Shown here piece by piece: positions 52,062 to 60,439 of a DNA stretch of 64,000 nt. Source of the stretch: Granulicella sp. 5B5. Its GTDB lineage: Bacteria > Acidobacteriota > Terriglobia > Terriglobales > Acidobacteriaceae. The notes below the pieces were generated by a model. The model saw nothing but the letters and a program-made list of their open reading frames with translations. It was not told where the DNA came from and did not search any database. Position 1 is the first letter of the stretch; each line of letters opens with the position of its first letter. A program made the translations under genes and the position numbers. Location: assembly GCF_014083945.1 (NCBI RefSeq), contig NZ_CP046444.1:2356001-2420000 (forward strand), written 5' to 3'.

Positions 52062-52952
52062 CTACTCGTGGGAGAGCGCAGCCTTTTGCTTTGCGTACAT
52101 GAGCTGGTAGTCGTGCTGGGCTTCGTTGACGGCGGTCTGGTAGCCGGTGGGGTCGATGAAGATGCGGGGGCCTTCGGTCTTCATGCGCTGGAGCTTTGGG
52201 AGCAGGTTGAAGTAGACGCCGTGGGCGCCGAGGAAGATGTCGCAGGGCAGCGCGTGGAGGATGACGAAGGTGTGGCGGAAGTCGGGGTCGATGCCGGGGT
52301 AGGACGCGGGGTGGTTGGGGGCGTCGATGAGACGGTAGTGGGAAAGTGGAGCCCAGCCGCCGACGATGACGACATGGCGGAGTTGCGAGGCGGGCTCACC
52401 GGGGACGTGGACGAGGAAGGTGAACGTGGTGCAGCCGCGGGTGTGGCCGGCTGTTTTGTGCGCGGTGAGTGTGAAGCCGCCGAGGATGATGCGCTCGTTG
52501 TCGTGGAGGATGTGGTCGACGTGCGCGGGGGTGAAGGGGGTGGTGATGTCGTGACCGAAGGCGAAGTCCTTGTGGCCGCCGGATTCCATGGCGGCGACAT
52601 CGCCGTCCATGACGTAGTTTTGGGCGTGGGTTTCGCGGAGGACTTCGGCAGCGCCGCCGACGTGGTCGGAGTGGGCCTGGCCGTTGAGGAAGATCTTGAT
52701 GTCAGTCCAGTGGAAGCCGAGCTTTTCGACGCTGGCCCTGATCTGCGGCGGCGAGGACGCTAGGTTGGCGTTGATGAGGATGTCACCGGCGGGGGTGGTG
52801 ATGAGGTAGCTGGCGAGGTCGCGGCTGCCGACGTAGTAGAGATTATCGGCGATCTGGAAGGGCGGGAGCTGGGTGGTCCAGTCGGCGGGGTTTTCGGCGC
52901 GGAGCAGAGGGGCGATGGTGAGGAGAGCGATGAGGGTGAGCAGGCGGCGCAT
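52062..52952 (-). CDS. Subclass B3 metallo-beta-lactamase with Gln at the first zinc ligand
   Basis: 296 residues with signal peptide ('LLTLIALLTIAPLLRAE'). The B3 pattern is plain: 'NLYYVGSRDLASYLITTPAGDILIN', 'TAGHTRGCTTF' (His170) and 'LPCDIFLGAHGVYF' (His244). The zinc motif reads GQAHSDH (91-97), so the first histidine of HxHxDH is Gln92, with His94, Asp96 and His97 kept. Gln at this place is known in GOB-type B3 enzymes, which still hydrolyse beta-lactams including carbapenems. It is expected in the periplasm. Activity is not shown by sequence; many soil B3 homologues are active. Confidence 0.9.
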   Translation of the reverse strand: MRRLLTLIALLTIAPLLRAENPADWTTQLPPFQIADNLYYVGSRDLASYLITTPAGDILINANLASSPPQIRASVEKLGFHWTDIKIFLNGQAHSDHVGGAAEVLRETHAQNYVMDGDVAAMESGGHKDFAFGHDITTPFTPAHVDHILHDNERIILGGFTLTAHKTAGHTRGCTTFTFLVHVPGEPASQLRHVVIVGGWAPLSHYRLIDAPNHPASYPGIDPDFRHTFVILHALPCDIFLGAHGVYFNLLPKLQRMKTEGPRIFIDPTGYQTAVNEAQHDYQLMYAKQKAALSHE

Positions 52953-53068
52953 ACTGTGGTGGTATCACGCCGTGCGGAGGAATCTGCTGTGAGTTTGCTG
53001 AGGTATCGGGCGAGTTATCCCTTGGCGGTGTGGGCTGGGATAAAGAGAGCGGTCGCGCTTTGCGCGAT

Positions 53069-53110
53069 ACCCCACCCTTTCACGATGAAGCTGTGAAAGG
53101 ATGGGCCACC
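53069..53110. repeat. Dispersed palindromic repeat, variant copy
   Basis: Arms 'cccaccctttca' and 'tgaaaggatggg' around 'cgatgaagctg'. It is a sequence variant of the CATGAC...GTCATG family, with TTTCA/TGAAA in the stem. It ends just before the hscB stop codon at 53115. Confidence 0.65.
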
Positions 53111-53114
53111 CATC

Positions 53115-53744
53115 CTATGGTTCGCGAAGGTGCTCGGGGAACTCTTCGAGGGCGGCGTTGACGTCGCGGACGAGGTTACGGATGTAGCTGCGGCGGTTGA
53201 GGAGGGCGACCATGGCTTGTTTGGCGGCGTCCTTTGCGGCTGCGTTGTTGGTGTCGACTGCCGTGTCCCATTGTGTCCAGAGGGATTCGAGCTGCTGATG
53301 GGCGTCGGTGAGCATGGCGGCGAATTTGGTGCGCTCGGTTTCGAGTTGGGCGCGGACGTAGGGGTCGTCGCCACCCATCTTCAGCTCTTCGAGGGCCATG
53401 TTGAGCTCGAAGGCCTCTTCGAGGAGGTCGGGTGGGGCTACCTGCTTCTTCTGAGTGCCGGTGGACTTGGCCAAATCGGTGGCAGCGCGGGACTGCTCTT
53501 CGAGCTGGATGCCTTCGAGGGTGAGGAGGTACTCGGTGCGGGCGATGGGGTCGCGGAGAGTGCGGTAGGCGTCGTTGAGGGTGGAGCTGGCGGCGAGGGC
53601 GGCGTTCTGCTCTTCGAGGGGGCGCGCGGCGAAGCGGTCGGGGTGCAGTTTGCGCGACTGCGCGTAGAAGCTCTTCTCGAGCGCAGCGGTGTCGATGTGC
53701 AGGTGGGGCGGGAGGCCGAATTGGGTGAAGTAGGTATCGCTCAT
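53115..53744 (-). CDS. hscB: Fe-S cluster co-chaperone HscB
   Basis: 209 residues. The N-terminal J-domain 'YFTQFGLPPHLHIDTAALEKSFYAQSRKLHPDRF' (in parts) holds the HPD signature at 34-36. The C-terminal helical domain, 'LELNMALEELKMGGDD'-like and 'ALLNRRSYIRNLVRDVNAAL', binds IscU. HscB brings IscU with its cluster to HscA. The gene lies between iscA and hscA, as in the canonical order, but 3.3 kb from iscA and 4.8 kb from hscA because unrelated genes intervene. Confidence 0.93.
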   Translation of the reverse strand: MSDTYFTQFGLPPHLHIDTAALEKSFYAQSRKLHPDRFAARPLEEQNAALAASSTLNDAYRTLRDPIARTEYLLTLEGIQLEEQSRAATDLAKSTGTQKKQVAPPDLLEEAFELNMALEELKMGGDDPYVRAQLETERTKFAAMLTDAHQQLESLWTQWDTAVDTNNAAAKDAAKQAMVALLNRRSYIRNLVRDVNAALEEFPEHLREP

Positions 53745-53823
53745 CGGTAGGTTTGATTGTAAGTGTGCCGTATTAGATGCGTGTGGATGTCAGCGATGTG
53801 GGGGGTGGCGATACACTCAAGGT

Positions 53824-54540
53824 ATGTGTTGCTTGCGGTTAGGCGTTGCTGCTCTTTTCTTGTCGATGATGGTGCCGGGTACGGGTGTTGCTGCGGGGCT
53901 GCAGGCTGCGAGTCCGGCGGCGAACACGGACTGGAAGGCGCAGATTGAGGCGCGTCGGCAGGCGCTGATTGCGAAGAACGGGCCGGGGACCGATGTGGCC
54001 GAACGCGATGAGCTGCTGAAGATGCGCGGCGAAGACCAGAGGGCTCGGGGCATCGGCACACAGGGTAAGGGTGCGGTGCAGATTGCGACCAACCTGACGG
54101 CGATCGACAACGCGCTGACCGAAGAGCTGAAGGTGCTGGTGAAGGCGAAGGGCTGGCCGACGATCTCGCAGGTGGGCATCGAGGCGTCGAATGCGGCGAT
54201 GTTGATCCTGACGCATACACGGGACCATGCGTGGCAGGTAGGCATGCTGCCGGAGCTGGAGAACCTGGCGGATGAGAAGAAGATCGACCCTTCGGCGCTG
54301 GCGCTGGTGATCGATAAGGAGCTGGTGTATGAGGGCAAGCTGCAGCGTTATGGAACGCAGTTCAAGCAGATGGCCGATGGGTCGATTGCGATGTACAGCG
54401 TGGAAGACCCAGGCGGGCTGGACCGCGAGCGCGCCGAGGTGATGCTGCCGCCGATCGATGTGTACAAAGGGATGCTGGCGGGGATGTATCACCTGAAGGT
54501 GTCGAACAAGATTGTGATGGCGGTGGCGCAGGGGAAGTGA
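53824..54540 (+). CDS. DUF6624-like secreted protein
   Basis: 238 residues. Signal peptide to about 23 ('ALFLSMMVPGTGVAA'). The mature part has 'TDWKAQIEARRQALIAKNG', 'HTRDHAWQVGMLPELENLADEKKIDPSALALVIDKELVYEGKLQRYGTQ' (in parts), which matches the DUF6624 pattern in which a conserved 'DR/DKxLxxEGxxQRYGTQ' ends the core. Function unknown. It is divergent from hscB and sits between hscB and the antiporter genes of the minus strand. Confidence 0.78.
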   Translation: MCCLRLGVAALFLSMMVPGTGVAAGLQAASPAANTDWKAQIEARRQALIAKNGPGTDVAERDELLKMRGEDQRARGIGTQGKGAVQIATNLTAIDNALTEELKVLVKAKGWPTISQVGIEASNAAMLILTHTRDHAWQVGMLPELENLADEKKIDPSALALVIDKELVYEGKLQRYGTQFKQMADGSIAMYSVEDPGGLDRERAEVMLPPIDVYKGMLAGMYHLKVSNKIVMAVAQGK

Positions 54541-54869
54541 AGCAGGGGATAGTGGAGAGGGGATAGAGCCAGCTATCCCTCCCCGAATTTGGGGTAGGAT
54601 CCGCAGCGGATTGGGGTTAGGGGTGGATGGGGCGACCGGACGGCGAGGCTGTCTGGCGGGTGGTGGCCGGGTTGTCAAAGAGAGTTGGGTTGGCCTGGGG
54701 TATGCGTGAGGTTGTGACGACCGGATATCCGTTATCTCACTCATGACGATGGTGGGAGTGCCGGAGGGAGTGTCGCTGGTTTCAAATGCAGGTCTCTCCA
54801 CTGCGCTGCGCTTCGGTTGAGATGACCCTTCATGGGTATGTCCAAGGGGTAATGCGACGGCGGATTTAT
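54541..54869. other. 329-bp gap with repeat remnants
   Basis: No gene is seen. It holds 'ccctccccgaatttggggtaggatccgcagcggattggggttagggg' (about 54577-54625), a diverged form of the 74-bp inverted repeat (6994/14101) around the shared 'tagGATCCGCa', a partial 'ctcatgacgatgg' palindromic piece (about 54741), and a 'SSRPE' DNA repeat at 54788-54830. Confidence 0.55.
54788..54830 (-). repeat. Dispersed 'SSRPE' repeat, intergenic copy
   Basis: 'gcaggtctctccactgcgctgcgcttcggttgagatgaccctt', two or three changes from the copy inside the RNase H-like gene (38938-38983). It lies between convergent DUF6624 and antiporter genes. Confidence 0.8.
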
Positions 54870-56498
54870 CTAGGTGAGCTCGTCGAAGCGGGTTTCGGTG
54901 AGGTCGAGTTCGCGTTCGATGGTGCGCATGACTTCGTCGCCGATGGCGTTTTCGTCGCGCAGCTTGAGCAGTGTGCGGCGCTCTATGGAGGCGACGTGGC
55001 GGAGAAGTGCGACGCGCTTCTGGAAGAATATGGCAGATGCGCGGGTTGCCTCATCGGGCTGTCCGGCGGCGCGAGTGATGCGGTCGTAGGTGGTGACGTC
55101 CGCGACACGCTGTTGGTAACGGCGGAGTAGCTCGTCGAGGTTCTGGATATCGTCTCCGGAGGCGTTTTCGCGTTGCTGCTGGAGCCATTCGACGGCTGAA
55201 GAGAGCACGCGGTAGCGGGCGGCGAGCATCTCATCTTCGAGCTCAGAGTTGCCTGCGAGGCCGAGACGGTGGATGAGCGGAGGCAGGGTGAGTCCCTGGC
55301 CGACGAGCGTGACGAGGATGATGCTGAAGGTGAGAAAGAGGATGAGGCTACGCTGCCTGAAGGGCTGGCCGTTGGAGAGCGTGACGGGGAGGCTGAAGGC
55401 GGCGGCGAGGGAGAGGACTCCGCGCATGCCGGACCAGCCGATGACGAAGAGGGAGCGGGTCTCTGGAATGGGCGCCGGCTGATGGGAGAAGCGGCGGCGA
55501 ATCCAGAACGAGATGTGCGCGCCAGGGAAGACCCAGGCCATGCGCAGCGCGATGAGAACGAGGCTGAAGGTGAGGCCGTAGAGGACGAGCGTCCAGTTGC
55601 TGTACTGGTGGATGCCGGCGAGAATGTAGGGCAGTTGCAGGCCGATGAGCAGGAAGACGACGCCGTTGAGGACGAAGTCGAGTGAGCCCCAGGCGCTGAG
55701 GATCTGGAGGCGCGCGGCGGGCGAGAGATACGAGGCGCTGCGGCGGCTGAGATAGAGGCCGCAGGCGACGACGGCGAGGACGCCGGAGGCGCGGAGCTCC
55801 TCTGCCGCGAGATAGGCGACGTAGGGGACGATGAGGCTGGCGGCCATTTCGAGGGGGCCGTCGGTGATCCAGCGCTCGACGAAGATCATGAGATGGCCGA
55901 GGAGCAGGCCGACGCCGAGGCCGCCGGCGATGAGCCAGAGGAGACGGAAGGTGGCCTCGGGGATGGAGAGCGAGTGGCCGCTCGTGAGGAGCGTGATGCC
56001 GAACTCGAGGGCGAGGAGGCCGGTGGCGTCGTTGACGAGGGATTCGCCTTCGAGGAGGCCGGTGATGCGCGGGGAGAGGCCGAGGGTGCGGGCGATGGAG
56101 CCGGCGGCGACGGCGTCGGTTGCGGCGACGACGGCGCCGAGGAGGAAGCCGCTGGTGAAGTCGAGGGTGGTAACGAAGTGGTCGGCGAAGAAGGCAATGC
56201 CGAGCACGGTGAAGCCGACGAGTCCGGTGGCGAGCATCGTAATGGAGACGAGGTTTCGGCGGAACTCGCGCCAGTTGGTTTGCCAGGCGGAGGCGTAGAG
56301 CAGTGGTGGAAGAAAGAGCAGAAAGACGAGGTCGGGATTAAGCGGGATGCGTGGGACGCGTGGCACAAACGAGATGACCAGGCCCGCGAGGACGAGCAGG
56401 ATGGGGTAGGGGACGTTAATGCGCTTCGCCACGCCCGCGAAGAGGACGACGGAGATGAGGAGGAAGAGACCCAGGACCTCTAGGGTGTGGATGTCCAT
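54870..56498 (-). CDS. CPA1-family Na+/H+ antiporter
   Basis: 542 residues. About 12 membrane helices, starting 'LGLFLLISVVLFAGVAKRI', with the CPA1 signature 'LLGAVVAATDAVAAGSIARTLGLSPRITGLLEGESLVNDATG' (in parts), where the ND pair carries ion exchange. A cytoplasmic C-terminal region of ~130 residues follows ('SSAVEWLQQQRENASGDD...'), rich in charged helices. It exports Na+ (or K+) in exchange for H+. Its place between iscA and hscB on the minus strand is unusual for an ISC locus; no functional tie is seen. Confidence 0.92.
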   Translation of the reverse strand: MDIHTLEVLGLFLLISVVLFAGVAKRINVPYPILLVLAGLVISFVPRVPRIPLNPDLVFLLFLPPLLYASAWQTNWREFRRNLVSITMLATGLVGFTVLGIAFFADHFVTTLDFTSGFLLGAVVAATDAVAAGSIARTLGLSPRITGLLEGESLVNDATGLLALEFGITLLTSGHSLSIPEATFRLLWLIAGGLGVGLLLGHLMIFVERWITDGPLEMAASLIVPYVAYLAAEELRASGVLAVVACGLYLSRRSASYLSPAARLQILSAWGSLDFVLNGVVFLLIGLQLPYILAGIHQYSNWTLVLYGLTFSLVLIALRMAWVFPGAHISFWIRRRFSHQPAPIPETRSLFVIGWSGMRGVLSLAAAFSLPVTLSNGQPFRQRSLILFLTFSIILVTLVGQGLTLPPLIHRLGLAGNSELEDEMLAARYRVLSSAVEWLQQQRENASGDDIQNLDELLRRYQQRVADVTTYDRITRAAGQPDEATRASAIFFQKRVALLRHVASIERRTLLKLRDENAIGDEVMRTIERELDLTETRFDELT

Positions 56499-56540
56499 AG
56501 AGCTGAGTGTAGAGGATAGAGGGTAGAGGAGTAGAAAAGG

Positions 56541-56759
56541 CTAGGCGGCTACGGAGATGCGCTCGGCGAAGGTGGTGGGCTCGGGGATTGGGAGGCCGTC
56601 TTCGCGGAGACCAGCGATGTGGAGTGCGATGCCTTCGCGGATGAGCTGTTCTGCATCTTCGCGGGTGTCTCCCACGACGCCTAGACCGGGAAGGTCGGGG
56701 GCGTAGGCTCCCCAGCCGCCGTCGTTGGCTGGTTCGAAGATGACTAGATACTCACGCAT
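56541..56759 (-). CDS. hicB: HicB-type antitoxin
   Basis: 72 residues. It has the short HicB partial-RNase H fold pattern: 'YLVIFEPANDGGWGAYAPDLPGLGVVGDTREDAEQLIREGIALHI' (in parts), then 'GLPIPEPTTFAERISVAA'. It lacks a separate DNA-binding domain, so autoregulation may need another factor. It binds and blocks the HicA toxin encoded 3 nt upstream. The pair lies between iscA and the antiporter gene on the same strand as the ISC genes. Confidence 0.93.
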   Translation of the reverse strand: MREYLVIFEPANDGGWGAYAPDLPGLGVVGDTREDAEQLIREGIALHIAGLREDGLPIPEPTTFAERISVAA

Positions 56760-56762
56760 TGC

Positions 56763-56948
56763 CTACTCCAGACCTGCTTGCCTCAGAATACTCTTGCGAG
56801 TACCTTCGGGTACATCTTTTCCCGGCTTGCCTGCGACCGTAACGCGACCGGGCTTAACCGGATGCTTGTATTGCTGATGGCTGCCGACTGTGCTGTGGAG
56901 TCTCCAACCGTCCTGCTCGATGAGCTTGATGATTTCTCTATACTTCAT
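56763..56948 (-). CDS. hicA: HicA-type mRNA interferase toxin
   Basis: 61 residues. Double-stranded RNA-binding fold with the catalytic histidine in 'LHSTVGSHQQYKHP' (24 region), followed by 'GRVTVAGKPGKDVPEGTRKSILRQAGLE'. It cleaves mRNA when free of HicB. The order hicA then hicB is the common one. Toxin-antitoxin insertion is one of the several events that broke the ISC gene order here. Confidence 0.93.
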   Translation of the reverse strand: MKYREIIKLIEQDGWRLHSTVGSHQQYKHPVKPGRVTVAGKPGKDVPEGTRKSILRQAGLE

Positions 56949-57009
56949 GGGCTAACCTCCGCCCGCGGGTTATCGCAGAGAATCAAATTTCGTGTCAAAT
57001 CGGAGGGAA

Positions 57010-57507
57010 TCAGGCAGAGAAGCTGGAGCCGCAGCCGCAGCTCTTTGTGGAGTTGGGGTTGATGAAGTTGAAGCCCTGGCGCATGAGGGTCTCTTCGAAG
57101 TCGAGGACCATGCCGGCGAGGTAGAGGAAGGATTTCGGGTCGACGAAGAGCTTGACGGGCTTGGCGCCGGAGGGGTCGTTGGGGGTTTCGATGCCCTCGC
57201 CGAAGAGGAAGGTGCGGTCGCGCTCGCGGGGCTGGGTGTCGAAGCGTATGTTGTAACTGAGGCCGCTGCAGCCGCCGCCGGTGATGCCGAGGCGCAGGCC
57301 TCCGGCGTCGGGCGAGATGCCCTCTTTTGCCATGGCGATGCGGATGCGCTTGAGGGCGTTTTTCGTGATCTCGATGCCGGCCTTGGCGCGGGGCTCATAA
57401 CCCTCGGCGGTGAGGAGCGTCATACCTGCCAGGGGGTCCTTGTTGGACTCCGGCGCGGGGGCGCTCATCGCTTGCGAGGTGGTGGACGAGATGGAGACCG
57501 TAGACAT
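57010..57507 (-). CDS. iscA: A-type iron-sulfur carrier (IscA/SufA/ErpA family)
   Basis: 165 residues, longer than the usual ~107 because of a ~45-residue N-terminal extension ('SSTTSQAMSAPAPESNKDP'). The three ligand cysteines are Cys80 in 'GGGCSGLSYN' and Cys157/Cys159 in 'SCGCGSSF'. A-type carriers receive clusters from IscU and pass them on. The name iscA rests on position next to iscU; the sequence alone could also be ErpA-like. An internal ATG at about residue 29 could be the true start. The hicAB pair follows on the same strand. Confidence 0.88.
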   Translation of the reverse strand: MSTVSISSTTSQAMSAPAPESNKDPLAGMTLLTAEGYEPRAKAGIEITKNALKRIRIAMAKEGISPDAGGLRLGITGGGCSGLSYNIRFDTQPRERDRTFLFGEGIETPNDPSGAKPVKLFVDPKSFLYLAGMVLDFEETLMRQGFNFINPNSTKSCGCGSSFSA

Positions 57508-57630
57508 ACGCAGATTTGATTCTAGCTGTTATGGGAAAGGTTCACCCGGTTTTATGTGGTTTGTACCCGAAAAGACTGCGATCTGCGACTAAGAGTGTTA
57601 AGCTACTGAACACTGTCAAGGAGGCTGGGT

Positions 57631-57726
57631 ATGCCGAAGTTCGTGATCGAGCGCACCATGCCGGGCGTTGACGGGCTCGGTGCCGGTGGTGAGGAAGTTT
57701 GTGGACAGGCGATCCAGGGTACATGA
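57631..57726 (+). pseudogene. Truncated DUF4242-like gene remnant
   Basis: A 31-codon frame begins 'MPKFVIERTMPGVDGLGAGGE', matching the start of DUF4242 (nickel-binding-like) proteins, with a good ribosome site 'caaggagg' 8 nt upstream. It stops at 57726 where the family normally continues ~60 residues. It is probably the leftover of a displaced gene. It lies between iscU and iscA on the opposite strand, in a 332-bp gap that has no other gene. Confidence 0.5.
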
Positions 57727-57772
57727 TGAGGCAGCATCGCCGGGTTTGAGTGCGTAAGGCCCAGACGAGAAA

Positions 57773-57814
57773 CCCCACTCATGATGACGATGGAGCTGTC
57801 GTCGTGAATGGGGC
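57773..57814. repeat. Dispersed palindromic repeat (CATGAC...GTCATG family), copy
   Basis: Arms 'ccccactcatgatgac' and 'gtcgtcgtgaatgggg' around 'gatggagct'. It is the copy inside the ISC gene cluster, between the DUF4242 remnant and the iscU stop at 57840. Confidence 0.7.
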
Positions 57815-57839
57815 ACCCAGAGAACAGTGTCGATACGGC

Positions 57840-58259
57840 TTAGTGAGCGGCGACGGCGACGGCGGCCTCGTCGGCTACGCCGTTCTTGGTCTTCCAGTCG
57901 CCGATGGCGGCGCGGATCGCGTCCTCAGCCAGCACGGAACAATGGATCTTGACCGGCGGGAGGGCAAGCTCCTTGACGATGTCGGTGTTGGAGATGGTGA
58001 GGGCCTCGGCGACGGTCTTGCCTTTGACCCACTCGGTGGCGAGTGAGCTGGAGGCGATGGCCGAGCCGCAGCCGAAGGTCTTGAACTTGGCGTCCTCGAT
58101 GACCTGGGTGACGGGGTTGACCTTGATCTGAAGGCGCATGACGTCGCCGCACTCAGGAGCGCCGACGAGGCCGGTGCCTACTTCGGTCGAGCTCTTGTCG
58201 AGCGTGCCGACGTTGCGGGGGTTCTCGTAGTGATCGACTACCTTATCGCTGTATGCCAT
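57840..58259 (-). CDS. iscU: Iron-sulfur scaffold protein IscU
   Basis: 139 residues. Cluster ligands are Cys37 ('PECGDVM'), Cys64 ('FGCGSAIASSS') and Cys107 ('KIHCSV') with His106; the Asp39 needed for release is in 'CGD'. The HscA recognition motif LPPVK is at 100-104, so the chaperone step with HscA/HscB is intact. A short Ala/Val-rich tail follows residue 128. IscU takes sulfur from IscS to build [2Fe-2S] clusters. It lies between iscS and iscA in canonical order, 135 bp after iscS. Confidence 0.96.
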   Translation of the reverse strand: MAYSDKVVDHYENPRNVGTLDKSSTEVGTGLVGAPECGDVMRLQIKVNPVTQVIEDAKFKTFGCGSAIASSSLATEWVKGKTVAEALTISNTDIVKELALPPVKIHCSVLAEDAIRAAIGDWKTKNGVADEAAVAVAAH

Positions 58260-58323
58260 GGTGTATTCCTCACTTCTTTAGATGATACTCCGGAGCAGTT
58301 GGGTGCGTCCGGGTTGAGATGCG

Positions 58324-58383
58324 GGCCGGGGCTAAAGCCCGCACCTTCGAAAGTTCCTTACCGCGGGCTAAAGCCCGCTGCTA
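58324..58383. repeat. 'gggctaaagccc' hairpins between iscS and iscU
   Basis: 'cggggctaaagcccg' and 'gcgggctaaagcccgc' fill most of the ~135 bp between iscS and iscU. Such a hairpin between two operon genes could adjust relative expression by partly ending or slowing transcription. Confidence 0.7.
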
Positions 58384-58394
58384 CTCCGAGTTGC

Positions 58395-59666
58395 TTAGTG
58401 GGCGGCCCACTCGATCTTGGTGAGGTCAATGCCTTCTTTGACCATCTCGTAGAGCGGGGAGAGCTCGCGGAGGTGCTGGACTACGGTGATGATCTTGTCG
58501 GAGACGTAGTCGACTTCCGCCTTGGTGTTGAAGCGGCCGAGGCCGAAGCGGATACTGCTGTGGGCAATGTCGTCGCCGAGGCCGAGGGCCTTGAGGACGT
58601 AGCTGGGTTCGAGCGTAGCCGAGGTGCAGGCCGAGCCGGAGCTGACCGCGATGTCGTTGATGCCCATCAGCAGACTCTCGCCTTCGACATAGACGAAGCT
58701 CATGTTCAGGTTGCCGGGGAGGTGGTGCTCCATGTTGCCGTTGACCTGGGTGTAGTCGAGCGCATTTTCGAGCTTGTTCTTGAGGTAGTCGCGGAGCTCC
58801 TTCTCGCGGGCGGCTTCGGCTTCCATCTCGTTCATGCAGATCTCGCAGGCTGCGCCGAGGCCGACGATGCCGGGGACGTTGAGCGTGCCGGAGCGCATGC
58901 CGCGCTCGTGGCCGCCGCCGTTGATCTGCTCGGAGATCTGGACGCGCGGATTACGGCGGCGGACATACAACGCACCTACACCTTTAGGCCCGTAGATCTT
59001 GTGGCCGCTGATGGACATGATGTCGATGTTGTCGGTGATGACGTTGACAGGGATCTTGCCGACGGCCTGGACGGCGTCGCAGTGGAAGAGCACACCCTTC
59101 TCGTGGCAGAGCTTGCCGATCTCCTGCACGGGCTGGATGACGCCGATCTCGTTGTTCGCGTACATGATGCTGACGAGGATGGTCTGGTCGTCCATGGCGC
59201 GCTTGAGGTCTTCGATGTCGATGAGGCCGTCGGCCTGTACGGGGAGGTAGGTGACGCGGTAGCCCTGCTTTTCAAGCTTCTTGCAGGTGTCGAGCGTGGC
59301 CTTGTGCTCGGTGACCTCAGTGATGATGTGGTTGCCGCGCTCCTTGTACATCTCCGCGACGCCCTTGATGGCGAGGTTGGTGGACTCGGTGGCGCCGGAG
59401 GTGAAGATGATCTCCTTGGCGGAGGCACCGATGAGCTTGGCGATCTGCTCGCGGGCCTTCTCGACGCCCTGCTCGGCTTCCCAGCCGAAGGAGTGGTTGC
59501 GGCTGGCGGCGTTGCCGAAGATGCCGGTGAGGTAAGGCATCATGGCTTCGAGCACGCGGGGGTCGAGCGGTGTGGTGGCGTGGTTGTCCATGTAGATGGG
59601 AAGATGGACGCCCTCGGGAAGGGGCTTGCTGGACTGGGTGACGTTGATGCCGAGAGTTTCTGCCAT
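58395..59666 (-). CDS. iscS: Cysteine desulfurase IscS
   Basis: 423 residues. PLP lysine is Lys223 in '[12 protein letters not shown]'; the mobile catalytic Cys347 lies in '[21 protein letters not shown]', and the substrate region '[15 protein letters not shown]' (28-42) is typical of class I desulfurases. An ~20-residue N-terminal extension ('[18 protein letters not shown]') is unusual. It takes sulfur from cysteine for Fe-S clusters and thiolated tRNA. It follows iscR by 90 bp on the minus strand. Confidence 0.96.
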   Translation of the reverse strand: MAETLGINVTQSSKPLPEGVHLPIYMDNHATTPLDPRVLEAMMPYLTGIFGNAASRNHSFGWEAEQGVEKAREQIAKLIGASAKEIIFTSGATESTNLAIKGVAEMYKERGNHIITEVTEHKATLDTCKKLEKQGYRVTYLPVQADGLIDIEDLKRAMDDQTILVSIMYANNEIGVIQPVQEIGKLCHEKGVLFHCDAVQAVGKIPVNVITDNIDIMSISGHKIYGPKGVGALYVRRRNPRVQISEQINGGGHERGMRSGTLNVPGIVGLGAACEICMNEMEAEAAREKELRDYLKNKLENALDYTQVNGNMEHHLPGNLNMSFVYVEGESLLMGINDIAVSSGSACTSATLEPSYVLKALGLGDDIAHSSIRFGLGRFNTKAEVDYVSDKIITVVQHLRELSPLYEMVKEGIDLTKIEWAAH

Positions 59667-59756
59667 GGTGATTGCTCCTAAATGTTTTGTGCCGCGGCGT
59701 GCGAGAAGCAGATTCCTCCGCTACGCTGCGGAATGACAACTCAAAAACTGTGCCCT

Positions 59757-60239
59757 TTAGCGGGCGATGTTGACCAGGCCGCCGGCGAGAGCTGTGTCGT
59801 GAGCGTGGTCAGTGTGCTCGATGAGGTCGGAGATGTGAAGCTCAGCGAGCAGGCCGGTGATGCTGTCGTTCACCTTGCGCAACGGCTCTTTGATGGTGCA
59901 GGTGCCTGCGAGGTCGCAAGTTCCGTGAATGGTGATGCAACTGGTGATGAAGAGAGGCCCGTCAATGGCGCGGATGACCTCAAAGGCTGAGATCTCGGTG
60001 GCCGGGCGTGCGAGGGCGTAGCCGCCGTTGGTGCCGGCGTGGGAGATGAGGATGCCGGCCTTGGCGAGCGTCTGGAGGATCTTGGCGAGGAGCTGCGGAG
60101 GGATGTGATACGCGTCCGCAATGGCCTTGGCCGAGGCAGCGCCGGTGATGGTCTGCGACGTAGTGGGGCAGCTCGCCTGCTCGGCGAGGTACTTGAGGGC
60201 CATGAGGCCGTAGTCCGCTTTTTTGGTGAGCCGCAGCAT
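59757..60239 (-). CDS. iscR: Fe-S sensing Rrf2-family regulator IscR
   Basis: 160 residues. The winged helix starts 'MLRLTKKADYGLMALKYLAEQ', followed by recognition helix 'AYHIPPQLLAKILQTLAKAG' and wing 'HAGTNGGYALARP'. Cluster ligands fit the Rrf2 pattern, Cys101, Cys108 and Cys114 in 'CITIHGTCDLAGTC'. IscR senses the [2Fe-2S] state of the cell and represses or activates isc genes. It is the first gene of the ISC set, so it probably controls at least iscS and iscU. Whether the distant hscB, hscA and fdx are under the same control cannot be told. Confidence 0.93.
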   Translation of the reverse strand: MLRLTKKADYGLMALKYLAEQASCPTTSQTITGAASAKAIADAYHIPPQLLAKILQTLAKAGILISHAGTNGGYALARPATEISAFEVIRAIDGPLFITSCITIHGTCDLAGTCTIKEPLRKVNDSITGLLAELHISDLIEHTDHAHDTALAGGLVNIAR

Positions 60240-60439
60240 AAGGTGAGGGGTGGGTGCGCCGACTGCGCGTAGTCCGCCCTATTGTCAGTGTACGGCGTGC
60301 GGTTTCAGGAAGCAAGACCGAAGTGGTCGTAGATTGGATGCTGTGAAGTCCGGGAGGAGGAGAACGGATGTGCGAGTTTCCCCGGCAACTGTGAGGTGGG
60401 GCGCATGTACACGCGAAAATCAGCTATGCTCGGTTTGGC

